64,000 nt of DNA from Lachnospiraceae bacterium (GCA_021201665.1 JAJQEO010000046.1:37439-101438); one strand, 5' to 3'; numbered from the stretch's first letter, positions 9,031-18,534 are shown. Notes: generated from the sequence alone by a model not told the origin. A program made the numbers and translations.

Positions 9031-11339
9031 ATTCCTTCCTCCACAACAAGTTTGATTTCCGCATCTGTCCGGGCGGCTGTCTCTATTTTCCCATCCACCC
9101 GTTTCCACCCCACATGGACCATTCCCTTCGGAGTGATTACATCTCCTTCCGCAAAGTCCAGATACCCCGCATGCGGCCGGACAGTGATTTCCCCGCATCC
9201 TGGCTTTGACGGCTGCACACCCAATATTACCGCCGGAAGCTCATACAGGGCAAGTGCGCTCCACGCATGACAGTCACTTCTTCCATTGAAATCGTCCTCT
9301 ACACAGGTAGTCAGATTGTTTTTTATCATCCTGCGCCATGGCTCCCAGCACTCATCCGTCAGCCCATACAGCCCTGTTTTTTCCAGCGCCCGGAAAAGAT
9401 ACAGCGCCATCGCAACAGAGCATTGCGCAAATTTTTCTTTCTGCGTAAATGTCTCCTTTATATTCTTCCTGCCCTGTTTTATATCCACCGTATCTGTCAG
9501 GACCGCGAATACCTGTGTGTGCTGACTGTATTCACGTACACCCGGGCCATCAAGAATCAGCCCATCCTCGTCGGTACAGTAATTCCTTACCGCCTGCTGT
9601 ATAAGAGAAGCCCTTGTCCGGTATTCTCCGGCCGTCCCCTCGCGGCCGCAATATTCGTTCAGCGCGGCTGCGGCCTGCAGCCCCATGATATACAGGAGAC
9701 TTTCCATCGTGATCGGCCCCCTGCTGCCTGCAGACGGAACCCCCCACGACCACTGTGGAGCCCAGTCTATGAATGACCAGTATGGTGTTGACTGATCCAT
9801 CATATCGCTTCCGATTTTTCCGACCAGCCCCCGGGCATCCAGATGATTTTCAAAGAAACGAAGAATCCCGTCAATCGCAGGCAAATGATCCTTCACCAGC
9901 CCATAGTCGCCAAAATACATCATATGGTCATAAACCATCAGAATATAATAAATGGAAAATCCCGGAATGACGTGAGCGGTCGTACTCGGATAACAGCATA
10001 CTAAAGTGCCGTCCGGGCGCTGCGCGCGCCTGAAGTCGTCCATGGACCGCCTTGCAAGCCGGTCATCCGCAGAAATCATATACGTATAAAGAGCCTGCGC
10101 CCTTGTATCCATCATATACTGAAGCTGCTCGTAAAACGGACAGTCCATATAGGTTTCCTGCATACACCGCCTTAAAGTTCTTTCACTGATCTCCCAGATC
10201 TTACCCATGTTTTTATCCGACGTGGTTACCGATGTCTTCACGGAAAGAGGATAACCGGTTTCTCTGTAATCCATCCCGCAAAGCTCCAGCGCTTCCTCCC
10301 CGGTATTGATTTTCAGCCGTATATATCGAAACGTGCGGAACCAGAATGTGTCAAATACCTCACAGAAATCCCCTTTCCCAAAGCCGCCGGCCTTATACTG
10401 GTCAGTAAACCCTTCCAGATGTCCTCTTTTGCTGTCTGTGCGGTCCTTTTTGATCACGATCGGAACCATCGGTATAAATCCCGGCAGCGTTTCCGGCTGG
10501 ACATAGCACTCTGAATATAAAAGCTCAATAACAGCATTCCTCCCACCCTTCATGCTCAGGAACAGAAAACCTGTCATTTCTTCTCCTGCGTCAATCTCAA
10601 CAATTTCCTCCGAATCTGGCGGAATAACGACAGACTTTCTATTCAGAAGCAGTTCGTTCCAGGCCTCTTCTGTACTGCCGGATTTCCGGACCGCACTTAT
10701 TCCTCTGAACCTGCGTTCCTCATACTTCATGGAGGGGATGTCCCGAAGTCTCATATTCCCCGGGCTCACGCTTCCGGAAATATCAAAAGCACTGTACGCC
10801 TTTGCATTTTCCCACAAAAAATCGTCATAATCAGGCAGCTTCCAGCCTTCTGCCGCTTCCTCGCCGCACGTATTTTCCATGATATACAGCCTGTGGTCAA
10901 ACGCATTCTCAGGCTTCATCTGTCTGCCCGAATTCCAGAAGCATTTCCAGCTCTCGTTTGTCTCGAATACCTTTCCGGCCTCATCAGCAGATTCCAGAAA
11001 CAGCCCGGGAACGGATGTACGGAACAGGCTCTGGTTCCCCAAATTGTCGGCCTCCGGGAATCGCAGCACTTCCACTGCCGCCACGTTCTTTCCCGGTTTC
11101 AATAACGGGGCGAAATCCACCTCATCATAAAACCATATATTTTTGTCCCCCTTAATCGGGCCAAATTCCGCCAGTTCTCCATTAATATACAGCTTATATC
11201 TGGTATCTGCCGTTATCCGCATCAGCAGCTTCTCCGGAATATTTTCCAATTCCGCTTCCTTGCGGAACAATACAGTCACCGGCTGCTCACCGATCGCGCC
11301 CGGATACCAGATCCATTTTGATTTCTCAACTTCAAACAT
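9024..11339 (-). CDS. Alpha-L-rhamnosidase, GH78 family
   Basis: 771 residues without signal peptide. An N-terminal beta-sandwich (residues 1-170, WIWYPG...FRKEAEL, then TADTRYKLYINGELAEFGP) precedes a second beta domain and the (alpha/alpha)6 barrel from about residue 375. The catalytic signature of GH78, D-C-P-x-x-E-x6-D, is present as DCPFYEQLQYMMDTR: the Asp, the Glu five residues on and the Asp twelve residues on are all kept. SDCHAWSALALYELP and a C-terminal beta domain complete the fold. ATG 11337-11339 follows GGAGG by nine bases; a GTG codon directly upstream is possible. The enzyme would release rhamnose from imported oligosaccharides, consistent with the transporter upstream. Confidence 0.85.
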   Translation of the reverse strand: MFEVEKSKWIWYPGAIGEQPVTVLFRKEAELENIPEKLLMRITADTRYKLYINGELAEFGPIKGDKNIWFYDEVDFAPLLKPGKNVAAVEVLRFPEADNLGNQSLFRTSVPGLFLESADEAGKVFETNESWKCFWNSGRQMKPENAFDHRLYIMENTCGEEAAEGWKLPDYDDFLWENAKAYSAFDISGSVSPGNMRLRDIPSMKYEERRFRGISAVRKSGSTEEAWNELLLNRKSVVIPPDSEEIVEIDAGEEMTGFLFLSMKGGRNAVIELLYSECYVQPETLPGFIPMVPIVIKKDRTDSKRGHLEGFTDQYKAGGFGKGDFCEVFDTFWFRTFRYIRLKINTGEEALELCGMDYRETGYPLSVKTSVTTSDKNMGKIWEISERTLRRCMQETYMDCPFYEQLQYMMDTRAQALYTYMISADDRLARRSMDDFRRAQRPDGTLVCCYPSTTAHVIPGFSIYYILMVYDHMMYFGDYGLVKDHLPAIDGILRFFENHLDARGLVGKIGSDMMDQSTPYWSFIDWAPQWSWGVPSAGSRGPITMESLLYIMGLQAAAALNEYCGREGTAGEYRTRASLIQQAVRNYCTDEDGLILDGPGVREYSQHTQVFAVLTDTVDIKQGRKNIKETFTQKEKFAQCSVAMALYLFRALEKTGLYGLTDECWEPWRRMIKNNLTTCVEDDFNGRSDCHAWSALALYELPAVILGVQPSKPGCGEITVRPHAGYLDFAEGDVITPKGMVHVGWKRVDGKIETAARTDAEIKLVVEEGIC

Positions 11340-12114
11340 CACTTATATCCTCCGTTTCATTTCTTGATTGTTTTCGATATTGCTGTGGAGATATCCCTTC
11401 CTGTTCTTTGAATATCTTTGTAAAATAAGAAGCATAGGAAATCCCGACCCGGCTGGCAATGACGGAAATCTGAAGGTTTGTTTTCTCAAGAAGCTGTTTT
11501 GCCACTGCCATTCTTTTTTTCAGGATATAGTCTCCGATTGACATGTTTTCTTTCTTTTTAAAAAGCTTCGAGAGATATCCGGAATTCAGATGCACCATTG
11601 CCGCAAGGGTTTCTCTTTGCAGGTCTTCATCTATATGTTCCACTATAAATTTCTTGACCCGCTCCACCGCGCTGTCCTGTTCCTCTGCGGATACCTCCTC
11701 CCACATTTGTTCCATGCTGCGCAGATTAGAATCCCTCTGAATCTCAGAAAGCGCCTTTTGCAATATTTCTTCCAGCTCATGATACGCGATCGGCTTAAGC
11801 AGATAATCAAAGACCCCCAGCCGGACTGCCTCCTGCGCATACCGGAATTCTGCGTATCCGGTATAAAAAATACACAGTGTCTGTGGTTTTTCCGAACGTA
11901 TCCAGCGAAGCAGGTCTATCCCGCTTCCATTGGGCATTTCGATATCTGTGATCACAAGCGGAATGTCATAGGACAAAAGCATCCGGACTGCCGTTTCCCT
12001 GTTGTGCGCTTTATAGACTCTTTCAATCCCCAGACGTTCCCAGTCCACACCTTCTACGATTCCATTGATCGCCCATTCTTCATCATCTACGATTAAAATG
12101 CTGCTATTCTTCAT
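11332..12114 (-). CDS. Response regulator, CheY-AraC type (YesN-like)
   Basis: 260 residues. The receiver domain (1-120) shows the acidic pair ILIVDDEEW, the phosphoacceptor in VITDIEMPNGSG, Thr in FYTGYAEF and Lys in DYLLKPI. The C-terminal 100 residues form two AraC helix-turn-helix motifs (LAAMVHLNSGYLSKLFKK and IASRVGISYASYFTKIFKE). The gene overlaps the GH78 gene by 8-11 bp and follows its kinase by 65 bp. It probably activates this carbohydrate operon after phosphorylation by the YesM-like kinase. Confidence 0.9.
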   Translation of the reverse strand: MKNSSILIVDDEEWAINGIVEGVDWERLGIERVYKAHNRETAVRMLLSYDIPLVITDIEMPNGSGIDLLRWIRSEKPQTLCIFYTGYAEFRYAQEAVRLGVFDYLLKPIAYHELEEILQKALSEIQRDSNLRSMEQMWEEVSAEEQDSAVERVKKFIVEHIDEDLQRETLAAMVHLNSGYLSKLFKKKENMSIGDYILKKRMAVAKQLLEKTNLQISVIASRVGISYASYFTKIFKEQEGISPQQYRKQSRNETEDISDV

Positions 12115-12179
12115 AATTCCAGATCTCCCGATGTTTTTCAGGTTATCAGATATTCCCGGCCTTCAGACATTCCTGACTT

Positions 12180-13877
12180 TCAAGTGGTAAAAATATAGGG
12201 TATTTCTAATATTGTTACCGCGCCGCAGTCATTCTGAACCACAAGGGACGCATCCGTTCCATAGATAAGAGCCAGCCGCTCCCTGACGTTTCGAATTCCG
12301 ATATTCCTCGTTTCCTCTTCCGGTGCCATCTGTTCCGTTTCCAGCTTTTTCATAAAGTCGTCCGGATAGCCCCCGCCGTTGTCACGGATTAATATCCGAA
12401 TCTGGTTTTTTACATCGGATTTCTCCGCCTTCACGCTGATTTTCAGCGTCCTCTGATGTACAAACCCATACTTCATACTGTTTTCTACAAATGTCTGGAT
12501 AGAAAACGGCGGAATAAGTGCGTTCTGGAATCCTTCGACACTCTCTGAAAAATTCACCTGAAAGCCATAGCGTATTTTCTGGATTTTCATAAAGTTTTTT
12601 ACATGCTCCATCTCTTTTTCAAGGGAAACCAGCTTTGTCGCATCGCTGAACATATATCTTGAATACTCCACCAATGCCTTGCACATATCCTGAATCGAGT
12701 CATAGCTTCTGGTCTGCGCCATGGAGTAGATGATGTTCAGCGCGTTGACATAAAAGTGCGGTTTGATCTGCAGCTGCAGATACTGCATACTGGCTTTCTG
12801 GTACTTGATTTCTGTCTCATAATTCGAAATTTTCAAATTTTCAATGTCGCCCACCATTTTGTAAAAAGAATTGGTCAGCTCTTCTATCTCTTCAATTCTG
12901 GTACCTTCTCTCCTCTCCAGATTCCATCTGCCGCGGCCCACTTCTTTCATATCGCTGACAAGATCCGTCAGGGCCCCCTCAAGAAACCTGTGAACGAAGA
13001 GTACCGCTGCCGTTGAAAAAATAAGCATCAGCACTACTATAAAAGCATACGCGATTCGGAAATCCAGCAGCTGGGAGACTATGATTTTCCTGTTTGCAAG
13101 GAGCCCCAGATAATATCCGCTCACGGATAAATATCCAATCTGCAGAAATGATTCACCTTCGATTTCGACATAGGTTCCTTCCTCATACATATCCAGATTT
13201 GCGGTTACCGCGGAACTGTTTACCAATGTCCCGTCTGCCTCTGCAAGGTACACCTGGTGTCCTGAGCTCTGCGAAAATTCAGAAAGCATTTCCAATATTG
13301 TATTTTCCGAAATGCAGGCCGCAAAGTAACTGTCTCCAATCGTGAGTACCCGTACCAGATAAGATACCCCGTCCTGCCGGACAGTCAGATATCCCTCCGA
13401 ATTCAGCTGCCTGGAAATGAGGCTGTCATCTGCGCCCGCCTCTTCCAGTATAGAAAGCACCTGCTGTCTCAGACTGTAGTTTCCGGACTCTCCTACCTGA
13501 ATACTGTTCCCCTTCAGGCCGCCCTCTGAGTAGAAAAGAAGTGCACTGATGGAATCATCCCACGCATAGATGTTTTCCATCGAATACAGGATATTCGCAT
13601 ATGCCTCGGATATTTTTATAGAATCCGAACCATTTACGACGGTATATAGATCCATTGAGTCGTAGAAGGATTCATAGATAATGGCGTCGATTGTCGAAAA
13701 TGTATGGTCTATGTTCGTCCCGGCAGCCTGCACAAAGCCCTGCAGCTCGCTCTTTTCCCTGTTCTCAAGTCTGCCCATAATATACTTTTGAGAAAAGACT
13801 AAAATCAGCACAGAAATACCCATCAGCAGCACCCAGTATATCAACAGCCATGTCCGCATTCTCAGCTTCTTTTTCAT
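12180..13877 (-). CDS. Sensor histidine kinase, YesM-like with extracellular sensor
   Basis: 565 residues: a membrane segment at 11-30, an extracellular cache-like domain of about 235 residues, a second membrane segment around 275-297, a HAMP linker, then the His_kinase domain (LQLQIKPHFYVNALNIIYSM, with the phosphoacceptor His in PHF) and a GHKL ATPase with the N box ENSMKYGF and G1 box DNGGGYPD. The start has a GGAGAAAAG site. It sits 35 bp after the permease gene and 65 bp before its response regulator. The ligand is likely the transported glycan or its binding protein, by analogy with YesM systems. Confidence 0.9.
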   Translation of the reverse strand: MKKKLRMRTWLLIYWVLLMGISVLILVFSQKYIMGRLENREKSELQGFVQAAGTNIDHTFSTIDAIIYESFYDSMDLYTVVNGSDSIKISEAYANILYSMENIYAWDDSISALLFYSEGGLKGNSIQVGESGNYSLRQQVLSILEEAGADDSLISRQLNSEGYLTVRQDGVSYLVRVLTIGDSYFAACISENTILEMLSEFSQSSGHQVYLAEADGTLVNSSAVTANLDMYEEGTYVEIEGESFLQIGYLSVSGYYLGLLANRKIIVSQLLDFRIAYAFIVVLMLIFSTAAVLFVHRFLEGALTDLVSDMKEVGRGRWNLERREGTRIEEIEELTNSFYKMVGDIENLKISNYETEIKYQKASMQYLQLQIKPHFYVNALNIIYSMAQTRSYDSIQDMCKALVEYSRYMFSDATKLVSLEKEMEHVKNFMKIQKIRYGFQVNFSESVEGFQNALIPPFSIQTFVENSMKYGFVHQRTLKISVKAEKSDVKNQIRILIRDNGGGYPDDFMKKLETEQMAPEEETRNIGIRNVRERLALIYGTDASLVVQNDCGAVTILEIPYIFTT

Positions 13878-13912
13878 CTTTTCTCCTTTGCGGCCTTATC
13901 CTTCTTCAGGCA

Positions 13913-14797
13913 TCATCCCTTGACTGCTCCGATTGTAAGGCCTTTTACATAATATTTCTGGAAGAACGGATACGCGCAGACCATTGGCAGCATCCCCAGA
14001 ACCGCAATCGCCATTCTGGTTGACATGGAAGGAATACTCGATGTTGTTGCACTTCCTCCTGCCAGCGCGGACGCTTTGGCAAGATACTGCGCATCGTTCA
14101 GCAGATTGTTCAGCAGCGCCTGTATGCCGACCAGGCTGCTGTCTGTAATATAGTATAAACTATTTTGCCAGTCATTCCAATAGTATAATGCCTGCATGAA
14201 GCCCAATGTGGCAACAATCGGGACACTGATCGGTATCACGATCTTCGCGAAAATTTTAAATTCAGTCATCCCATCCACTCTCGCGCTTTCCAACAGTTCT
14301 TTCGGGATATTTGTCACAAAATAGCTTCTGGCAATCATAACGTTAAAACCATTGCACAGCAGCCCCGGCAAGATCAGCGCCCAGAGTGTGTTTTTAATAT
14401 GGAACATTTTGGTCCACATCATATAGCTCGGTACCAGGCCGCCCGAAAAAAGCATGGTAAGCAATACGTACAGGGTGATCAGCCCCTTCCCCGGAAGTTC
14501 AGGAACCGTCAGTGCATATGCCAGCAGGGTCGTCATAAGGACTCCTGCTACTGTCCCGGTCAGCGTGACCACAATTGTGATGAGGTAGGAGTGGAAGATG
14601 CTGCCTTCCCTGAACAGGTACTGATATGCGCTCAGGTCAAATTCCTTTGGCCAGAAATTATATCCATACTGATAAATCGCTGACTCAGAAGTAAAAGAAG
14701 ACATAACAAGCAGAAGCAGAGGCGCCACAACCAGCAGGCACAGAAATAACATAATGATATTGGAAACTGTCTGGAAACACTTATCATTCTTTACCAT
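13913..14797 (-). CDS. Carbohydrate ABC transporter permease, LplC/YtcP type
   Basis: 294 residues with about six hydrophobic segments, beginning VSNIIMLFLCLLVVAPLLLL. The cytoplasmic EAA loop is recognisable as ESARVDGMTEFKIFAKIVIP. The C-terminus FFQKYYVKGLTIGAVKG is that of LplC/YtcP permeases. The frame is open to 14860, but ATG 14795-14797 with AGGAGGGG immediately upstream is clearly the start. It forms the membrane channel with the permease encoded 10 bp upstream and the binding protein. No dedicated ATPase is present; these systems usually share a common MsmX-like ATPase encoded elsewhere. Confidence 0.9.
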   Translation of the reverse strand: MVKNDKCFQTVSNIIMLFLCLLVVAPLLLLVMSSFTSESAIYQYGYNFWPKEFDLSAYQYLFREGSIFHSYLITIVVTLTGTVAGVLMTTLLAYALTVPELPGKGLITLYVLLTMLFSGGLVPSYMMWTKMFHIKNTLWALILPGLLCNGFNVMIARSYFVTNIPKELLESARVDGMTEFKIFAKIVIPISVPIVATLGFMQALYYWNDWQNSLYYITDSSLVGIQALLNNLLNDAQYLAKASALAGGSATTSSIPSMSTRMAIAVLGMLPMVCAYPFFQKYYVKGLTIGAVKG

Positions 14798-14807
14798 AAT
14801 TCCCCTC

Positions 14808-15731
14808 CTAAAACAGCGCGTTCTCACTGCTGACTTTGTTAATAATCGCGTTCGTGACAATAACCAGAATAAATCCGACTACCGACTGGTAGAACCCCGC
14901 GGCGGCCGACATGCCAATATTCCCACTGTTGATCAGTCCCCTGTAGACATACGTGTCAATCGTCTGTGTCACGTTAATCAGTGCGCCGCTGCCCATTGGA
15001 ACCTGGTAAAACAGCCCGAAATCCGAGTTCATGATGTGTCCGACATTCATAATTGTCAAAGTTATAATCGTCGGTATCAGCCCGGGGATGGTGATATTCT
15101 TAATTGACTGCCAGCGTGAAGCCCCGTCCAGCTCTGCCGCCTCATAGAGTCCGGGATCAATGCCGGACATGTTCGCCAGATAAAGGATGCAGCTGCTTCC
15201 CACTCCCTTCCACACATTGATGAAAACCAGTATAAAGGGCCAGTATTTCGGCTCGCTGTAGAATGAAATTGTATCCAGACCCAGCGGCTCCAGTATGTAA
15301 TTGTTGATAAAGCCCGTATCCCCCGCTATAAAAGCGTTCAAAAGATAGGAAATAATTACGATTGACAACAGGCCCGGGAGCAGAATCAGGGTCTGATATA
15401 TTTTTTTCCGGAACTTTCCCTTCAGCTCGTATAAAAGATAAGCGACCGCAATACCCAAAACCATCCCCAGAAAAATGAAAACAAGATTATACAGGATCGT
15501 ATTTCTGGTCATAATAAACGCATCCGAAGTGGAAAACAAATACTTGAAATTCTGGAAGCCGATCTTCTGGCTGCCGTAAATCCCGCCTTTTACGGTGTAT
15601 TTCTCAAACGCAAGAATCAATCCGCTCATTGGAATATAGTTATTTATAAAAAAATAAACCAGCGCCGGAAGCATCATCAGATAAAAAGGTATATAATGCT
15701 TCCACACTATTTTTTTCTTTTTTGCTTTCAT
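14808..15731 (-). CDS. Carbohydrate ABC transporter permease, LplB/YteP type
   Basis: 307 residues, six predicted membrane segments, EAA loop YEAAELDGASRWQSIKNITI and the typical N-terminus HYIPFYLMMLPALVYFFINN. The C-terminal sequence VTNAIINKVSSENALF is characteristic of this permease class. It is separated from the binding protein gene by 99 bp containing a stem-loop, and from the next permease by 10 bp. Confidence 0.9.
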   Translation of the reverse strand: MKAKKKKIVWKHYIPFYLMMLPALVYFFINNYIPMSGLILAFEKYTVKGGIYGSQKIGFQNFKYLFSTSDAFIMTRNTILYNLVFIFLGMVLGIAVAYLLYELKGKFRKKIYQTLILLPGLLSIVIISYLLNAFIAGDTGFINNYILEPLGLDTISFYSEPKYWPFILVFINVWKGVGSSCILYLANMSGIDPGLYEAAELDGASRWQSIKNITIPGLIPTIITLTIMNVGHIMNSDFGLFYQVPMGSGALINVTQTIDTYVYRGLINSGNIGMSAAAGFYQSVVGFILVIVTNAIINKVSSENALF

Positions 15732-15782
15732 TCTTCACCCTCCGTCTCCCTGTCTGGACACAGGTTTCCTGGTTTAATCAGG

Positions 15783-15818
15783 AAGGGCCATAAACCCAAG
15801 CTGCTTTATGGCCCTTCT
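15783..15818 (-). promoter_or_regulatory. Intra-operon stem-loop after the binding-protein gene
   Basis: Perfect 13-bp arms GAAGGGCCATAAA / TTTATGGCCCTTC with a 10-nt loop and no T-run on the minus strand. Such hairpins commonly stabilise the upstream binding-protein message relative to the permeases. Confidence 0.7.
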
Positions 15819-15830
15819 CCAAAGATTTGA

Positions 15831-17303
15831 TTATTCGCTCTGATTACCGGAGAGCCATTCGTCTAACTGGCTCTGTTTTTCAGCAATCACTTCATCAATA
15901 CCGGCCGTTTTCAGTTCTTCGATAAATACCGGCAGGGTTTCTTCTGCATTCATCGAACCGGACTCAATACCAATGCGGTATTTTGTCAGAACATTATCCA
16001 CTTCGGTAGTCTGGTTTACCACAGGCGTTGAATCAAATACAAATCCCAGAGCAGCAGACTTTTTGCATGTTGCATTGTCCTCTTCGATCAGCTCACCAAG
16101 ATTCGGATAATCCCCCTGCCACTCACTGCGAAGAGCCATATTCGCGCAGGCGCCGAGTTCATCATGATAGGTGCAGCTGGATGAATCCTGTCCGTCAAGA
16201 TAGTCCAGTGTGCCATCCTCAAGCACCTGATAATGAATCCCCTCAATTCCATAGCTCATCAGGTTCAGAATTCTGGAATCCGTGTACATCAGGTTCAAAA
16301 ATTTCATCGCGGCCTCTGCATGCTCCGAATTTGCCATAATTGCATACAGTCCGTCCGTATACGTAGATGCAAAGGATTCTCCCAGCTGGATCGTTTTGAT
16401 TTCATAACCGGTAGAGTTTGTCATATCATAAGCAGTTGTAGCGTCCATAGATGTCACAGTGGAAAACGCCACTCCCTGCGCACACAAGGTAGAATAAGAG
16501 TCTGTAACGGTTTGAATATCCTTACTGGTAAGGCCTGCATCATACCAGTCCGACATCACGCTGCATAATTCCGCATATTCATCTGTCTCGAAAAGGTCAA
16601 CGACTTCCGTGCTTTCACCGCAATTCATCAACACGCCCATACTGTCGCTGAGGCTGTCCCAGTCGCCGTAATAAAAATTGGACATGGATGTTCCGGTTCC
16701 GGTCACATATGGAGTAATTCCCGGGTAGGCCTCTTTTACTGCCTCCAGGATAGCGCCCCAGTCCGAAAGCGTTTCTACGGCAGCAACTTCCTCTTCGAGG
16801 CCAAGTTCACTCACGATATCCGCGCGGTAGGCGATTCCATAGTAGCTTGCATAAAGATTATATGGGATAAGGCCATACAGCTGGCCGTTCACCTCTCCGC
16901 ATACCAGATAATCACCCAGGATTTCCGCAATCCCCTGACCGTATTCTTCAACCAGGTCGTCCAGTTCCATAAAAGCCCCCTGCCCGACGCCGTTTGAGAT
17001 TCCGCCAAAGTTGAACAGAATATCAATTTCATCTGTTCCGCTTAAAAACAGACTGTACTGCTGGAACCACTGGCCGATATTGAACTGTTGCCAGTTAATC
17101 TCCACTCCTATCTCCTCCGACGCAATTTCATTAATCGCATCCACTACAAGCTGCTGATCATCATTGTTTCCAACAAACGGAGTATAAATTGTTATCGTCT
17201 CAACATCCCCATCGTTTGCCGCTGCGGCGGAAATACTTCCTCCTGTAAGCATAGACATAACCATTCCCACGCCAAGCATTGCACTGACCATTTTTTTATT
17301 CAT
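15831..17303 (-). CDS. Extracellular carbohydrate-binding protein of the rhamnoside-type ABC transporter
   Basis: 490 residues. Residues 1-30 are a signal peptide (MNKKMVSAMLGVGMVMSML, then TGGSISAAAA); no lipobox cysteine is present, although LplA/YtcQ relatives are normally lipoproteins. The mature part is a family 1 solute-binding fold with many aromatic residues (WQQFNIGQWFQQYSLFLSG, SNFYYGDWDSLSD). It is the first gene of the locus and is preceded by an AGAGGTG ribosome site. GH78 and esterase genes in the operon suggest a rhamnose-containing oligosaccharide as ligand; that is inference from context. Confidence 0.85.
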   Translation of the reverse strand: MNKKMVSAMLGVGMVMSMLTGGSISAAAANDGDVETITIYTPFVGNNDDQQLVVDAINEIASEEIGVEINWQQFNIGQWFQQYSLFLSGTDEIDILFNFGGISNGVGQGAFMELDDLVEEYGQGIAEILGDYLVCGEVNGQLYGLIPYNLYASYYGIAYRADIVSELGLEEEVAAVETLSDWGAILEAVKEAYPGITPYVTGTGTSMSNFYYGDWDSLSDSMGVLMNCGESTEVVDLFETDEYAELCSVMSDWYDAGLTSKDIQTVTDSYSTLCAQGVAFSTVTSMDATTAYDMTNSTGYEIKTIQLGESFASTYTDGLYAIMANSEHAEAAMKFLNLMYTDSRILNLMSYGIEGIHYQVLEDGTLDYLDGQDSSSCTYHDELGACANMALRSEWQGDYPNLGELIEEDNATCKKSAALGFVFDSTPVVNQTTEVDNVLTKYRIGIESGSMNAEETLPVFIEELKTAGIDEVIAEKQSQLDEWLSGNQSE

Positions 17304-17599
17304 GGCTTCGCACCTCTCTTTCTTTTGATAACAGCATTGTAAACGGATTTTGAAGTTAATTCTTTAAATTTTCGCACTTTTTCTTATAATTTTGTGTCAT
17401 GTTTTTTTGTCTTCATCCCCCATGCCGACATATACCGTGATCAGCGTGGCCGGAAATCAGGTCCAGGCAGAAATGGTGCCTGCCGAAAGCATAAAATCAG
17501 CGCAAAATCTGTCGGCGTAAAATCTCTGGACGCATTAACATATTAAAGTAGAATATCCAAAAAGATCGGAGTACAATGAAAGCCGCAACTGAAAAGCTA
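17304..17599. other. Intergenic interval before the antitoxin; nothing firm
   Basis: The minus strand should carry the promoter of the carbohydrate operon, with a possible -10 TACAAT close to the binding-protein start; I cannot place a good -35. A 32-codon frame, ATG 17422 to TAA 17520 on the plus strand (MPTYTVISVAGNQVQ...), has no ribosome site and may be a gene fragment. Nothing else is recognisable. Confidence 0.3.
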
Positions 17600-17628
17600 T
17601 TGACAAATTACCATAACTAATATATAGT
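17600..17628 (+). promoter_or_regulatory. Sigma-A promoter of the relB-like antitoxin
   Basis: TTGACA (17600-17605), 17-bp spacer, TATAGT (17623-17628). The DNA just downstream (atatatagtatatgc...ataatatat) is AT-rich and partly palindromic, fitting autoregulation by a RelB-type antitoxin. Confidence 0.8.
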
Positions 17629-17661
17629 ATATGCATAAAATAATATATCGGAGGTGGTATA

Positions 17662-17946
17662 ATGTCAAAAGTATCAACCAGTATCTCGATAGATTCGGAT
17701 GTCAAAGCAAAAGCGCAGGCTCTGTTCGCAGACTTTGGAATGGATCTGTCTACGGCGATCAACATCTTTCTCAGACAGGCCATCCGCGAGAATGCAATTC
17801 CATTTGTAATTCAGAGAGAAGACCCGAATGCAGATACAATCGCTGCTATAAAAGAGCGGGATGAAATGTTATCACATCCGGAGAAGTACAAGCGCTACTC
17901 GTCTTTCAGAGAATTCATGAAGGAGGAAGAGGAAGCGGATGTATGA
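17662..17946 (+). CDS. relB: RelB/DinJ-family antitoxin
   Basis: 94 residues. The N-terminal ribbon-helix-helix (STSISIDSDVKAKAQALFAD, then DLSTAINIFLRQAIRENAIP) is the standard DinJ/RelB DNA-binding domain; the C-terminal acidic tail PEKYKRYSSFREFMKEEEEA would bind the toxin. GGAGGTGGT precedes the start. The 3' end overlaps the toxin start (ATGTATGATG) by 8 bp, as in intact modules. Since the toxin is broken, this is now an orphan antitoxin that may still repress its own promoter or neutralise related toxins. Confidence 0.88.
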   Translation: MSKVSTSISIDSDVKAKAQALFADFGMDLSTAINIFLRQAIRENAIPFVIQREDPNADTIAAIKERDEMLSHPEKYKRYSSFREFMKEEEEADV

Positions 17947-18066
17947 TGTTGTTCCTTCCAAACAAATTCAGGAAAGATTACAGGCTGGCTGTTGCTATAT
18001 GATATCAATGAAGAGGAGCCTAAGCTCTTGTTACTCAGGCCAGGGACTCATAGCGATATTTTTTGA
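17939..18066 (+). pseudogene. RelE/YafQ-family toxin with internal deletion
   Basis: The first codons give MYDVVPSKQIQERL, the usual N-terminus of YafQ-type toxins. At about 17980 the frame slips, and the -1 frame then gives GWLLLYDINEEEPKLLLL and RPGTHSDIFF-stop, the usual C-terminus. Intact toxins have about 90 residues; here about 45 are missing, including the catalytic middle. The start overlaps the antitoxin stop, so the module was once standard. TGA is at 18064-18066. Confidence 0.8.
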
Positions 18067-18072
18067 AGGATA

Positions 18073-18110
18073 AACGGATAGGGGAAGCAAGCTCCCCTAT
18101 CCGTTTTTTT
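18073..18110 (+). terminator. Strong intrinsic terminator, overlapping the end of the MarR gene
   Basis: Arms AACGGATAGGGGA (18073-18085) and TCCCCTATCCGTT (18093-18105) with a 7-nt loop are followed by a seven-T run on the plus strand. The stop codon of the convergent MarR gene lies within the stem. Very similar ggataggggaa stems occur near 33910 and at 50303-50331. Confidence 0.9.
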
Positions 18111-18534
18111 CGAGTTCTTCCACAGCCCGGCAGATCCGCAGCAGTGCCTCTGCGTCTTCCGTTCCCAGACGGTCTATGAGCCGGGCGATCTCCTCCCGCT
18201 TTTCCTTTCGCCGCTGCCCCACTCGCTGCCATCCCAGATCGGTCAGCCTCACGCTCACTCGCCTGCGGTCGCACGCCGTTGTCTCTCTGATGATGAGCTG
18301 CTCCTCTTCCAGCTCGTTGAGAAGTGCCGTTACGCGCGGAGTCGTGACGTACATGTAATCACGGAGGTCTCCGGGAGAAGATTGTCCCTCGTGCGTGTAC
18401 AGATAATTGAGAACCATCCCCCGCCCGGAATCCGATTCTCCGGAACGTTTTCTTCCTCTCCGGAGCGCGCGCATTTTCTGAACCGCATCCGCAACCTCTT
18501 CAATCAGCCGCTCTCTGTCCGTCTGTCTGTCCAT
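18097..18534 (-). CDS. MarR-family regulator, last gene of the nitrogenase-like operon
   Basis: 145 residues; winged helix with QSSPGDLRDYMYVTTPRVTA as the recognition region and a DRRRVSVRLTDLG wing. It is highly charged (RRGRKRSGESDSGRG near residue 26-40). It follows the NifH-type gene by 44 bp in the same direction and ends in a terminator stem. It is the only DNA-binding protein in the operon, and an inverted repeat overlaps the operon promoter at 21398-21415, so autoregulation in response to a small molecule is the simplest model. Confidence 0.85.
   Translation of the reverse strand: MDRQTDRERLIEEVADAVQKMRALRRGRKRSGESDSGRGMVLNYLYTHEGQSSPGDLRDYMYVTTPRVTALLNELEEEQLIIRETTACDRRRVSVRLTDLGWQRVGQRRKEKREEIARLIDRLGTEDAEALLRICRAVEELEKNG

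Noticed and set aside
17422..17520. 32-codon ORF upstream of the antitoxin
   Set aside because: No ribosome site, no recognisable feature; could be a gene fragment but cannot be supported as a gene.
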